The notes beneath the pieces were generated by a model. That model was not told the DNA's origin. It searched no databases and saw nothing but the letters and a program-made list of their open reading frames with translations. A program made the translations under genes and the position numbers. Positions 1-11,610 of a stretch of 64,000 nucleotides of DNA are shown piece after piece. The stretch covers positions 2,542,001 through 2,606,000 of the forward strand of contig CM053141.1 in NCBI GenBank assembly GCA_028571685.1, read 5' to 3'. Each line of letters opens with the position of its first letter. Position 1 is the first letter of the stretch. The stretch is from Heterohyrax brucei (taxonomy: Eukaryota > Chordata > Mammalia > Hyracoidea > Procaviidae).

Positions 1-2204
1 AGAGGAAGAAAATATGCACAAGGAACTGGGCTTTAGATTCTCAAGGAAAAGATCATATCCTGAAAGTCAATGAAAAAAGGTCTTGAAATTCTAAAGGAAC
101 AGGATTTTTAATCATCAATCTGCACTCTGAAATCTATGATTCCAATGCCAAAGTGAAATAAACGTATCTGTGGTCCTATGAAACCTAAAACAAACAAACA
201 CACCAAAAAAAGCCTGCTTTCCACTCATCCTTTTCTGAAGAAGCTACTGAAAGATATGTTCCAACAAAAGACACAGTAAACCAACAAAGAGACATTCCTA
301 CGCACTGGACGCAGGAGGACCAGCTCAGCAGAAAGGCAGAGGAGGTGCCTGAATGAAGGCGGACAGACCAGATCTGCTCTGCACGGGTGCAGGAGGTGGC
401 TTGTCTAGATTTTGTCAGATGAGTCAATGTGAGGGTGCACACAATTCAGTTCTCCAGATCTGTAAACTCCTTTCCCTCCAGGGTAAACAGGTAGGCTCGG
501 TGAAAGCTAATGGAGGAGTCCTGTTATTAAGAATCAACTCTAAAGCAACAACAACATGAACATTGATTGTAGTCTCTTGAGGCGGTTTTTACATATGGCG
601 AGTTCTTCTTTAACTGACCTCTTGGCAAAAGCCTTCTGATCTTGAAGATTGCAGTGTAAAATCTACACGAATCTGCCTGAGAAAGGAGAAGGCTCCCTTA
701 TGCATTTATACGATGGGAGATGCAGGGAACATTGGTTATTTCTGCAACTTGTCTCTGGGGAGGTTAACCTCGGAAATGGATGGTGGAGGTTACTTAATTT
801 TCATTGCTTGCTCTTTTATTCCTTTGAAATTGTGTATTACAAAACATATATTACCTATTCAGAACCAAATAAAATCAAATCAGAGAGAGAAATAGAAGGA
901 ATACTGTATTCATTTCCTGCCATCCTCAAAAACAAACAAACAAATGAAGTGTGTTTGCATAAGAAATGATTATACTGTTTTGGGGTTCCAGGAAGCTTCT
1001 TCTTCACATACATGAATTCCCATACATATATGATGAACAAACAGAAAGGTCACAGAAGCAGTAATGCTTACAGTAACTAGCAATTATTGCTACTCACCTT
1101 TGCTTACCTGGATGCAGGTACAAGTAGAGAAATTACACTTATTTTATTCAGTCTCCAGTCATGCCAAGACAAAGACAATTTAATGGACCCTTTTCAGGTT
1201 TTTTAATAGTATTTTTTCTTTATATATTAAAAACTACATTGATTTATACATTAATAACTAAAAGGAGCTAAGTTTCCCCTGTATCTGTATCTTTCCATAC
1301 AAAATTCATTATTGGATAAAAAAACAAGAGAAATTTTAGGACAAAGGCTAATTTTTTTTCTTCAAGAAGTTCATATTGACAAAGAACAAGGGTTTAACAC
1401 CAAAGTAATTCCTCGAGCATAGCTAATGGCACCCACAAATCTTGTGTGCATTTCAGCAGTATAATGCAGACAGAAAATTAGACTAGAAAGCAGTCACAGG
1501 GAGAAAATAGAGCACATTTTATTACTAGATGCAAGTTTTCTAGTTCTAATATGAAATTCGTATTTATATATGCTACTCCTAAGATCACATCCCTTCTTTA
1601 GACTGAATAAACGCATGCACTTGTCTGACGATAAGAAAATTCCAGTCAACACAGATAAAATAGCAGTCTCTGACAGCAAACATCCCAGGTGCTCAGGCCC
1701 CTTCTCTTCAGTATGCTCTTGGCTGACTCAAGTTTTACATAATCCCTTTACTTACAGGTCTACTATTACATGACTAGCATTATATTTCATTGTGTAGATT
1801 TACAAAATGTTTCTTGAACAATCTCTGTGAACAGCCACTGTACTTGTTTCCAGTTTTTGCTGAGCTGGAATATGTTATAACGAGATCAGTTGGAACTTTT
1901 TCTAGAACTTTTTCTATTAAGTGAGAAGTACTGAAATTTTTGACTGAAATGATAAGTACATCTTTAAATCAGATTAGGATTCATTTTGGTCCCCCCCCCC
2001 ACATCTACTGTCCCAAAGACCTAGCCATTAGGGTTTTTTCTAACTGACTCTGCTCACTGTACCAGTTGTATCAAACCAGTCCAGGGAATCTCAGCTTCCC
2101 TTCTTTGGTCATTTCAGACCCCAGCTGCTCCATGGATCCTATTCTCTCTCACTCCATTTATTTGGGGCTAAGTCAGCAGCTGTGGTGTAAACACAGCTAT
2201 CCGA
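1..2204. other. Unassigned intergenic DNA
   Basis: No recognisable exon, RNA gene or repeat was identified. The open frames are under about 110 codons and do not resemble known proteins. A C10 homopolymer lies at 1991-2000. Old, diverged repeats could be hidden here. Confidence 0.5.
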
Positions 2205-3930
2205 GCACTAGAGCTTTGAAATGGACTGGTATCGGCTATTTTGAATTAGACAATTGCATGGTTTACTCTGCTGCAAATGACTGATAGCTTCACATTCATC
2301 ATCAAAAAGAACATTTCGAGATCTATCCTACAGTACAACACTGTCAGTGATAGGATAATATCCATATGCCCACAAGGAAGACTGGTTAACAACTATTATT
2401 CAAATTTATGCAACACTAAGGCCAAAGATGAAGAAATTGAAGATTTTTACTAACTTCTGCTGTCTGAAATTGTCTGAAAATGTAATCGGGATGCACTGAT
2501 AGATAATTACCAGTATTGGAATGCAAAAGTTGGGAATAAAGAAGGACTGTTAGTTGGAAAGCATAGTCTTGGTGGTACAAATAATATTGGAGACCACATG
2601 ACAAAATTTCCTAAGACCAATGATTTCTTCACTATAAAATGCTTTTATCAACAACTATGTACTTAGACATCACCAGATGGAATACACAGGGATCAAATCA
2701 CTTGTGTCTGTGAAATGAAGTGATGGGAAAGCTCAATATCATCAATCAGAACAAGGCCAGGCATTGATTGTGAAATAGACCGTCAATTCCTTACATGACA
2801 GTTCGAGTTGAGAATGAAGAAAACTAAAAAAATTCACAAGAGCCAAAGTATGACCTTGAGTATATCTCACTTAATTCAGAGAATAATTTGACACTTTGAA
2901 CACTAATAACTGAAGACCAGGTTAACTGTGGAATGGTATCAAGGATATCATACATGAAAAAAGAGGCCTTGAAAAAGACAGGAAAGAAAGAAAAGACCAA
3001 AATGGATGTCAGAAGAGCCTCTGAAACTTACTCTTGAATGTAGAGTAGCTAAAGCAAATGAAAGAAATGATGAAGTAAAAGAGCTGAAGATTTCAAAGTG
3101 CAGCTTGAGAACACAAAGTAAAAACTATAATAACATGTGCAAAGACACAGAGTTAGAAAACTAAAAGGAAGAACACTCTTATGATTTGTCAAACTGAAAA
3201 AACTGAAGAAAACATTCAAGCCCCGACTTGCAATACTGAAGGATTCTACAGGGAAAAGATTAAGCTAAGCAGGAATGATCAAAGGAAGACAGAAGGAATA
3301 CATTGAGACACTATACCAAAAAGAATAGGTCAACAGCAAAACATTTCAGGAGGTAGTACTGAATAGGAACTAATGGCACTGGAGGAGGAGGTCCAATCTG
3401 CACTGAAGGTGTTGGGGAAAAACAAGGCTCCAGAGACTGAAGGAATACAAATTGAAATATTTCAACAAATGGATGCAGCTTTGGAGGTACTTGCTTACCT
3501 ATGCCAAGAAATTTGGAAGATAGCTACCTGGTCAGTCTTCTGAAAGAGAGAAATATTTTTGACTATTCCAGAGAAAGGTGAGACAAACAAATGCAGAAGT
3601 TATAGAACAATATGATTAATATCCTGCACAAGTAAAATTTTGCCGAAGGTTACTGCAGCAGCATACAAAGAGTTGCCAGAAACGTAAGGCACATTCAGAA
3701 GATGACTTGGAATGTCATTGCTGATGTTAGACAAACCCTATATGAAAGTAGAGAGCACCAGAAAGATGTTTACCTGTGTTTTCTTGACTCTCCAAAGGCG
3801 TTCGACTACTTATCATAACAAATTATGATCACATTATGAAGAACAGGAATTCCAGAACACTTAATTGTGCTCTTGAAGAGCCTGTTCATAGGTCAAGAGG
3901 CAGCTGTTCCAACAGAACAAGAGGATATCA
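2205..3930 (+). mobile_element. RTE-clade LINE, truncated at both ends
   Basis: The copy starts inside the apurinic-type endonuclease region; the frame near 2211-2280 reads WTGIGYFELDNCMVYSAAND. It runs through the linker and the first part of the reverse transcriptase and stops near 3930, before the YADD motif. Several stops and frameshifts make it a non-coding relic. Its right edge abuts an RTE copy in the opposite orientation. Both copies contain the same 5' region, so a single twin-primed insertion does not explain the pair. Confidence 0.9.
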
Positions 3931-6900
3931 CTGTTGATTTTAGACAACACTGAGTCAGTTCTGATGCACAGCTAGCACAACACAAGGAAACACTGCCCTG
4001 TCTTGTGCCATTCTCACGATTACCATGTCTAAATCCGTTGTTGCAATGCTGTGTCGGTCTGTCTCTTTGAAGGTCTTCCTGCTATTGGCTGGACCTCTGA
4101 TTTACCCAGTACAATGTCCTTCTCCAGAGGCTAATCTCTTCTGACAACCTGCCCAAGTGAGTAGGACGTAGCCTCTCTCACCATTCTTGCTTCTAAGGAG
4201 CATTCTGGTTGTACTTCTTTCAAGACTGACTTGTTTGTTTGGTAGTCCACGGTATATTCAATATTCTTTACCAACTCCACAGTTTAAAGGTGTAAGTTCT
4301 CCTTCCACCTTCTTCATTCGTTGTCCAGCTTGTATATGTATATGAGGCGATTGAAAACACCATGGCTTGTGTCAGGTGGATCTTAGTCATCAAGGCGACA
4401 TCTTTGCTTTAGAAGGAGGTCTTTTGCTGCAGATTTGTTCATTGCAGTGCATCTTTTAATTTCTTGACTGCTGCATCCACTGGTGTTGGTTGTGGATCCA
4501 AGTAAAATGAAATCCTTGTCAACCTCAATCTTTTCTCCATTTACCAAAATGTAGCTTATTGGTCCAGTGGTAAGAATTTTTGTTTTCTTTATGTTGAAGT
4601 TTGATCACACTGAAGGCTGTAACCTTTAATCTTCATCAGTAAGTGCTTTAAGTCCTCTTTACTTTCAGCAAGGACGGTTGTGTCATCTGCATAACACACA
4701 TTGTTACTGAGCCTTCCTCTAGTTCTGATGTCCTGTTCTTCTTTGTGTAGTTCAGCTTCTCAGATTACTAGCTCAGCATATTGCTTGAATAGTTATGGTG
4801 AAAGGATGCAACCCTGACTCACACCTTTCTGGACTTTAGACCAGGCAGTATACCCTTATTCTGTTGGAACGACTAATTACTGATCTAGATACAGGTGTCT
4901 CAGTGAGCATAACAAAGCATTTCTGAATTCTCATCCTTCACAGTGTTATTCATAATTCGTTATGATCCACAGTTGAATGTCTTAGCATAGTCAATATAAC
5001 ACAGGTAAGCATCTTGGCTGGTATTTTCTGCTTTCAGCCAAGATCCATCTAGTATCAGGAATGATATTCCAGGATCCACGTCCTCTTCCAAATCTGGCTT
5101 GAATTTCTGACTGTTCTCTATTAGGTCACTGCTACAAGCACTTTTGAATGATCTGCAGCAGCATTTTACTTGTCTGTGATATAATGATGGAAACCCTGGT
5201 GACAGAGTCATTAAGTGCTACATCTGCTAACCAAACAGTCAACAGTTGAATCTACCAGGTCCTCCTTGGAAACTCTGTGGAGCGGTTCTACTGTGTCCTA
5301 TAGGGTTTTTATAGAATTGACTTGACAGTGGTGTTTTTTTGTTTTTTCTTTTTAGAGGGGGAGGTGATATTACGATACTATTTGATAATGTCTGCATTTG
5401 GTGGGACCACTTTTCTTTGGAAAAGGCATAAACGTAGATCTCTTCCAGTTGGTTGGCCAGATAGCTGCCTTCAAAATTTCTTGGTATAAATGAGTAAGCA
5501 CTTCCAATGCTGTACTCATTTGTTGAAACATCTCAGTTGGTATTCCATGAATTCCTGGAGCCGTGCTTATTATCAATACCTTCAAGTGCAGCTTGGACTT
5601 CTTCATTTAGTACCACTGGTTCCTGATCACATGACACTTCTTGAAACGTATGAATACCGACCAATTATTTCTGGTATAGTGACTGTATTGCTTCCATCTT
5701 CTTTTGATTCTTCTGTGTTATCCACTATCTTTGAAGCAGAATTTTTCACTACTACAACTAGAGGCTTGATTTTTTTTCCTTCAGGTTTTTCAGCTTGTGA
5801 CATGCGAGAGTGTTCTTTCCTTTTGGTTTTCTACCTCCAGCTCTTTCCATATGTCACTTCAATACTACTGGGTCTTCTCTAGCTGTCCTTGAAATCTCCC
5901 GTTCAGGTCTTTTACTTTATCATTTCTTCCATTTGCTTTAGCTGCTCTACATTCAGGAATAAGTTTCAGAGTTTCTCCTGGCATCCACTGGGTTTTTTCT
6001 TTCTTTTTTATCTTTTTAATAACCTCTTGCTTTCTTCATGTATAATGTCCTTTACACCATTTGGCAACTATCTGGTCTTCATTCATATGAGTTCAGTATG
6101 TCAAATATATTCTTGAAGTGGTCACTACATTCTGCGGGGGACAAACTCAAGGTACAGTATGGCTCTACTTGCTCTAATTTTCTTCAGTTTCATCCTGAAC
6201 TTGCATGTGAGCAACTGATGGTCTGATCGGCAGTCAGCTCTAGCCTTGTTCTGACTGGTATTATTGAGCTTTTCCATCATTTCTTTCCACAGACATCGTT
6301 GATTTGATTCCCATGTGTGCTATCTGGAAAGTTCCACATGTATAAGAGCTGATTATGTTGGTGAAAAAGATATTTATAATGGAAGGTTGTTGGTCTTGAA
6401 AAATTTTATCATACAATTTCTGGCAGTGTTTCTATCACCAAAGCTGTGTTTTCTAACTAATGATCCTTCTTTTTTGTTTTCAACTTTTGCATTCTAATCT
6501 CCTATAATAATCAATGTATTTTGATTTCTTGTTCAATCGATTTCAGACTATAGAAGTTAGTAAATACCTTCAATTTCTTCATCTTTTGCCTTAGTGATTT
6601 CTGCATAAATCTGAACAATTTTCATGTTAACTGGTCTTCCTTTTAGGATGTTATGGATACTATCATATCACCGACAGCATTATACTTAAGGAAAGGTTTT
6701 GAAATGCTTTTTTGATTATGAAATCTATGCCATTTCCCTTCAAGCTGTCTTTGCCAGCATAGTATATGACTGTTGATTCAAAATGGCCAACAGGTCTGAT
6801 TCAGCTCAATAACATATTCTGTTTCATTTTTGATGATTTCTGATTTTCTTAGATTCGTACTTCATACATTCCACTTTCCAATTGTTAATGGATGTTTGCA

Positions 6901-7282
6901 GCTCTTCTTTCCCATTTTGAGTTATCTCTCATCAGCCAATGTAGGTCCCGCAAGCTTGACTACATCCATCAGTAAGGCTGACTCTGCTCTGAGGAGGCAG
7001 CCCTTCCCTAGTTGTCTTTTGAGTGCCTACTGGCTTGAAGGTCTCATCTTCTGGCACTGTATCAGACAGCACTCCACTGCTATGCAAGCGATGTTCGCTT
7101 GCTATTTCTTTTCAGAAGTCGACCATTGGGCCTTTCTTTCTAGCAAGTCTTAGTGTGGAAGCTCAGCTGAAATCTATCCACCATGGGTGACCCTGGTGGT
7201 ATTTGATTACTGCTGGCATAGCTTCCAGCACCACAGCAACACACGAGCCCCTAAAGTATGACAAATTGACTGAGGGCTGGGG
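3931..7282 (-). mobile_element. RTE-clade LINE, nearly full length, decayed
   Basis: This antisense copy reads from a degenerate 3' end near 3931 back to the 5' UTR near 7282, about 3.2 kb without the internal SINE. The RT catalytic YADD codons survive on the minus strand at 4682-4693 (gtcatctgcata on the plus strand). Frames at 4960-5211 (CYIDYAK-type motif) and 5370-5606 (GIPTEMFQQ, PTNWKRS) are RT palm pieces on either side of the SINE. The 5' UTR is recognisable around 7180-7280. Stops in all frames make it incapable of coding. It is one of two near-complete copies in the window. Confidence 0.9.
5189..5363 (+). mobile_element. Afrotherian tRNA-derived SINE inserted in RTE
   Basis: It begins with the typical head (aaccctggtg...), followed by a tRNA-like region with taaccaaa and a B-box-like stretch, then a body ending near gacttgacagtggtg and a T-rich tail. 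Imperfect target-site duplications of about 13 bp flank it at 5176-5188 (gtgatataatgat) and 5364-5376 (gtgatattacgat). They show clean insertion into the antisense RTE, so the SINE is younger than its host copy. Confidence 0.88.
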
Positions 7283-7493
7283 GTTTAAACAAAAGACAAA
7301 AATTTAAGTCACTATTTGCTGAAATAGTTACTTAAATCTTTGTTTTTTAATTCTCAAGCATGATTTGCTAAAGAATTCACAGAACTAAGCATAGCTTGTG
7401 TTCATAAATAAGAATTATCACTGCAAATGGACACCACTTTAATTTTTATCTGCTTGTTGATGTTGTGTCTATCAATCTGATTTCAACTTGTAG
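7283..7493. other. Unassigned spacer
   Basis: AT-rich sequence between the RTE 5' end and a SINE. No feature was recognised. Confidence 0.4.
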
Positions 7494-7660
7494 GGACCTC
7501 ATGTGACAGAGACGAATCTCCATAGCATTTGCTGGACTCTAATCTTCGCTGGATCAGATTCCCAGGTCTTTCTCCCTTACGCACGACAGATGGGTTGGAA
7601 GCACACACTATTAGTTATTGGTTGTGTGTGTAAGTATCACACCACCGTGCTCCTTTTCCA
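7494..7660 (-). mobile_element. Afrotherian SINE, antisense, diverged
   Basis: The stretch ccaggtctttctccc and the run toward an accaccgtgctcc end match the antisense order of the afrotherian SINE body and tRNA head. It is considerably diverged, and the edges are approximate. Confidence 0.55.
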
Positions 7661-8332
7661 TCTACTCAGCTCCTCAGATCTCCATCCATGCAAATAGCTA
7701 GAGGGGCATGCCCCCCCAAAAGTGGAAGCTTAGGGTTCTGCTTTTCTCCATCATTTTGTCTTCCCAAGCACAAATTTCTATCATTTGGTCGCCATTACGC
7801 TTTAGGCATAAGATTCTAGAAAAGTAGCCACTGGGTAAAAAGTCTTAGCATTAACAAAAGTTTTGACACATAGTGCTAAACTGCCCTTCGCAAAGATTTA
7901 ATCAATTTACTGTCACCACGGCACGTGGCAGAAAGTACAGTTACTTGTAAAGTAATGACTTTCTGTAGTCTCTTGCATCGCAGTGGCAACCAAAATGAAG
8001 GCATCTGAAAGAGTGATTTTATCTACAAGGAAATCCTTCCAGAAATTAGAGTAGGAATATGAGAGTAGAGGATCATTTCACCTGAATGCGAGGAGAGAAA
8101 ATAAACGGCTTTTCTTCAGCAAACACTGAACATCCCATAGAGCTCAGCGTAAATCAAGCATTAAACAGTATATCAAAAAATAGTATTGCAGAAAATTTGA
8201 ATTTCACTCAGATCCCCTGGCAGTGAGGAGAGTCAAGCCTGTGCTTTGTGCTCAGCACTGTTTTGTGTGGACATATTCTATCAAGACATCAACAGTCCCT
8301 TATGAATTTAATAGATTACAAACGCACTGCGT
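7661..8332. other. Unassigned intergenic DNA
   Basis: No gene or repeat was identified. It is moderately AT-rich with no long open frame. Confidence 0.4.
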
Positions 8333-8602
8333 GGGGGCAATAGATGTTCAGTGGTAGAATTTTCACCTTCCACGCTGAAGACTTGCATTTAACGCCTGGT
8401 CATCACACTTCGTGTGCAGCTACCGGTCAGCTGTCAGTGGAGCCGTAGGTGTTGCTACATTGCTGACCAGGATTCAGTGGGACCACTGAGTCCTGTCAAC
8501 GGGCCCGATCCTGAGGCCGGTGCAGGACAAGGCAGGGGTTCGTTTCATTGGGTGTGAGTGAGGGACCCACTCAACGGCAGCTGACAACAACAAAGACAAA
8601 AC
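8333..8602 (+). mobile_element. tRNA-Gly-headed SINE with RTE 3' tail
   Basis: The head at about 8341-8375 (gatgttcagtggtagaat, then ccttccacgc) closely resembles the 5' half of a tRNA-Gly gene with its A box. A weaker T-arm/B-box-like segment follows. The element ends in cactcaacggcagctgacaacaac, equivalent to the 3' terminus of the RTE LINE. This is the layout expected of a SINE mobilised by RTE reverse transcriptase. It is not a functional tRNA gene, because the 3' half does not fold into a complete cloverleaf. Confidence 0.75.
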
Positions 8603-8826
8603 ACAGTGAAGGCCAGGCCTCTGTCTTAGTCACATCCCTGTGTACTTGTAACAGCTTCTGGTACATTGTGGATACTTGGGTATTGAAAGACATGGACTTA
8701 GCAAAATCAAAACATCTAGTCTACAGTACAGCATAAGAGTTTCTTTGTTTTAGCCTGTGATGAGTGGCAAATAAATTTCTGTTAGGCAGAAAATGTGATT
8801 AGAGCTTTTCAGACCCAGAGAGGTCT

Positions 8827-8973
8827 GGACTGGACAATATTAATATACAGAGTCATACAGTCCTGCATTGTAACAGGACTGGACAACATTACTGTAGAGA
8901 GTCATACAGTCCTGCATTGTAACAAGACTGGACAACATTAATGTAGAGAGTCATACAGTCCTGCATTGTAACG
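8827..8973. repeat. 49-bp direct tandem triplication
   Basis: Three adjacent units begin at 8827, 8876 and 8925. Each contains ggacaacatta-type sequence followed by agagtcatacagtcctgcat. They differ at a few positions only, and the period is exactly 49 bp. Confidence 0.95.
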
Positions 8974-9002
8974 ATCTTATTAAATACACTGCCAAGCACT
9001 GA

Positions 9003-9301
9003 ATTACTGCTGCCATCAGGTAGAGCTGAATCACAGCAACCCTACGTACAACAGCGTGAAACACTGCCCGGTCTGCACCATCCTTGCAGTCACTTTACAG
9101 TTACGCTTTGGCTCACTGTGGCAGCCACCGTGCCAGTCCATGTCACTGAAGGTCTTACTTTCACTGACCCTACTTTACCAAGTATAAGGTCCTTCTTTAC
9201 GGATGGGGCCTCCTGACAACCCATCCAAAGTATGTGAGACATGGCCTCAGCATCCTTGCTCTTAAGGAGCATTCTGGCTGTATTTCCTACAAGACAGAAA
9301 T
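9003..9301 (-). mobile_element. RTE LINE 3' end fragment
   Basis: Antisense RTE 3' terminus (ctgctgccatcaggtagag..., ctttaccaagtataaggtcc, aaggagcattctgg). It is truncated on its 5' side after about 300 bp, the usual product of incomplete reverse transcription. Confidence 0.85.
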
Positions 9302-9964
9302 AAAGAATTCACAATCTATTCTTAGGCTTCCAGCCAGTATCCAAATCAAGATTCACAACAGTAACACTGTGACTTAACAGAGAATTTCTGACATTCTTTC
9401 ACAGTTCATGTCCTAGGGCTTCCAAGATCTCCAAAGTATGGGTCTGTGAGCCCCAGAACAAACTGTGCTCATTTAAACTGGAAGAGAGGACTGAGATTGC
9501 CCGTGCTCATCCACAGAGTAGCAGGAAAGCCTGAGGAACCCTTCAGGACTGCCTCCCTCGTCCTGCTGGTCGCGACCCTCCCTGCCCCACCCTGAGGGCC
9601 GTGTAGCCCAACCACCCCTGCTGGGGTCACGTCTCTGCTCTGCCGTCGTGGCCACGCTGCCGGGCTTTGGGACACGCTCACCCACGGTCTCTGCCAGCAC
9701 ACGCTCCCCAGGGCAACGCAGCTGAAAGCACTGGGGAGACAATCCATCAGCATGTCGGTCCTCAGGACTTTCAAATTACCGCATTAAATATTCTTGTGAC
9801 AGTCACGAGCTTAAAGCATCTCACTTTACTTTTTATTAAATTAAAGGGTCCCGACAAAGGTAAAAGACTACAGTAGTCAGTACAGATTACTTCTGAACGT
9901 GAATAAAATGAAAACCTCACAATTAGGTCCAGGACCAGAAACAACATCAGGAGAAGCTGAAGGT
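9302..9964. other. Unassigned; GC-rich around 9540-9720
   Basis: A locally GC-rich stretch has overlapping minus-strand frames of 89-101 codons, but these are low-complexity and resemble no known protein. There is no splice or promoter support. Confidence 0.4.
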
Positions 9965-10365
9965 GTTAGGATTTGTTCTACTTGGATCAACAATCAGTGC
10001 TTATGGAAGCAGCAGGCAAGAAACCAAATAACGTAATACACTGGGAAAATCTGCCACAAAAGTTGTCTTTAAAAAAAGATGTTATTTTGATGAATAAAAT
10101 GCTTCTGATCCAAGCCATCGCCTTTAAATCACTTCATGTGTATGCCACATCTGGACAAGGGAAACGGAAGAGCTGACGCACTGCGATTACGGTGCCGGCA
10201 AAGAATCCAGAGTATATTGGGGACTTCCGGAAGGATGAATACATCGGTCTTGGAAGAAACACAGCCAAGGCACCTTTTAGAAGTTAGGATGGCAAGATGA
10301 CATTCTGCTTACTTCGGGTACATTATCAGGAAGGACAAATCCCTGGAAAAGGACATCACACTTAG
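9965..10365 (+). mobile_element. RTE LINE 3' part, left of an LTR insertion
   Basis: Sense RTE sequence (tactggatcaacaatcagtgc-like start, cggcaaagaatccagagtat, ctggaaaaggacatcacactt). It runs up to the LTR at 10366 and continues after it at 11286. The split point carries a cttag/cttgg duplication. Confidence 0.88.
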
Positions 10366-10543
10366 TGTCATGGATTGTATCCCCAAAACACGTCCGTCAG
10401 CTTAGCTAGGCTGTGATTCCCAGTATTGTGTGACTGGCCACCATTTTGTCATTTGATGAGACTTCCCTCTGTGTTGTAAATCCTATAACTTTTATGGAAT
10501 GAGATAGATTAGCAGCAGTTATACTGATGTGATCTACAAGACT
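10366..10543 (+). mobile_element. MaLR-type LTR, 5' half
   Basis: It begins TGTCATGGATTG, followed by the C-rich cccc, ggctgtgattcccagtattg and taaatcctataac blocks seen in the other LTRs here. A 5-bp host duplication cttag precedes it at 10361-10365. It is interrupted at 10544 by an antisense RTE and resumes at 10950. The order of blocks matches THE1/MST-like ERVL-MaLR LTRs. Confidence 0.85.
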
Positions 10544-10948
10544 GTCGTTGTTGCTGTTAGGTGCCTCTGAGCCAGTTCCAGCTCATGGTGACCCATGCAC
10601 AATGGAATGGAACATTGCCTGGTCCTGTGCTATGCTCGCCGTTATTTTTATGCCTAAGCCCATTGTTGCAGCCACTGTCAATCTGTCTGGTCAAGGGTCT
10701 TGCCCTTTCTCTTTGACCCTCCACTCTGCCAAGCATGATGTCCTCCAGGGATGAGTCCCTCCTGACAACATGTCTGAAGCATGTAAGATGTGTCTTTGCT
10801 TCCAAGGAGTACTCTGGTTGTAGTGCTTCTAGAACAGATCTCTTTGTTACTTTGGCCGTCCATGCTACAGTCAACATTCTCTAACACCACAATTCAGAGG
10901 CATCAATTCTTCTTCTGTCTTCCTTATCGACTGTCCAAATTTTTCATG
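10544..10948 (-). mobile_element. RTE LINE 3' fragment inside the LTR
   Basis: Antisense RTE 3' end starts with the gttgttgctgttaggtgcc terminus and stops near 10948. The LTR word tctacaaga is duplicated on both sides (from 10533 and from 10950), which marks the insertion boundaries. This is the innermost layer of a three-deep nest. Confidence 0.9.
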
Positions 10949-10949
10949 T

Positions 10950-11285
10950 TCTACAAGATTACATAGTGTCCTACACTAGCCTCTTTTGGACATAAAGGAG
11001 AACAGCAAGCAGGCTGACATGGGCCCCATGCCATCAAGAAAGCAGTTCCAGGATCCGAGCATATACTTTGGACCTAGGGTTCCTGTGCAGACAATTTCCT
11101 GGACAAAGGAAATACTGATGGCTGTGACCTTCCTTCCGAGCTGACAGAGAGAGAAAGACTTCTGCTGGAGCTGGTGCCCTGAATTTGGACTTCTAGCCTA
11201 CTCGACTATCAGACAATAACTTTTTCTTTGTTAAAGCCCTTTGTTTGTATTATTTCTGTTATAGCAGCACTAGATGATTGAGACA
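10950..11285 (+). mobile_element. MaLR-type LTR, 3' half
   Basis: It resumes with ctacaagatta, then has the block ending in ctgaatttggacttctagcc, and closes with the characteristic terminus (agcagcactagatgattgagaca). The 5-bp duplication cttgg follows at 11286-11290. The TG...CA ends and 5-bp duplication fit an ERVL-class solo LTR. Confidence 0.87.
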
Positions 11286-11396
11286 CTTGGTAGAGAGTTA
11301 ACAAAATAAGGGAACTCTTCAGTGAAGTGGGTTGGCACAGTAGTCCCAACAATGGAGGCAAGCACAGCACTGACTGGGAGACCAGTAATTTTATTT
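11286..11396 (+). mobile_element. RTE LINE 3' end, right of the LTR
   Basis: This continues the RTE copy from 10365 (cttggtagagagtt, ggttggcacagtagtcccaac). It ends short of the usual acaacaac terminus, where a SINE begins. Confidence 0.75.
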
Positions 11397-11399
11397 TGG

Positions 11400-11610
11400 G
11401 AGGGTCTCTGGTGGCACAATGATTGAAACACTAGACTGCTATTTGAAAGTTCAGAGGTTCAAAACCACCAGTGAGTCTACAGGGAGAGATGTGGCAGTCT
11501 GCTTCCATGAGCATCACAGACTTGGAAACCATATGGGGCAGCTCTACTCTGTCCTTCAGTGTCACTGTGAGTGGGAATCCACTCAGTGGCAGTGGTTTTG
11601 GTTATCAGTT
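11400..11610 (+). mobile_element. Afrotherian SINE
   Basis: Head agggtctctggtggcacaat, tRNA-like segment with gttcagaggttcaaaacc (B-box-like), body agtctgcttccatgag, and ggaaaccatatggggcag through the tail (ctcagtggcagtgg). The orientation is plus. Confidence 0.85.

Noticed and set aside
480..560. Possible SINE or RTE tail (aagcaacaacaaca)
   Set aside because: Only the short CAA-rich end resembles the repeat; no upstream body could be matched.
5370..5606. Frame with reverse-transcriptase-like residues as a possible host gene
   Set aside because: It is part of the antisense RTE copy, broken by stops and a SINE insertion.
8338..8410. Possible functional tRNA-Gly gene
   Set aside because: Only the 5' half resembles tRNA-Gly; the 3' half is not tRNA-like and an RTE tail follows, so it is a SINE head.
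8827..8973. CRISPR-like array
   Set aside because: Units are direct tandem copies with no variable spacers, in a mammalian genome.
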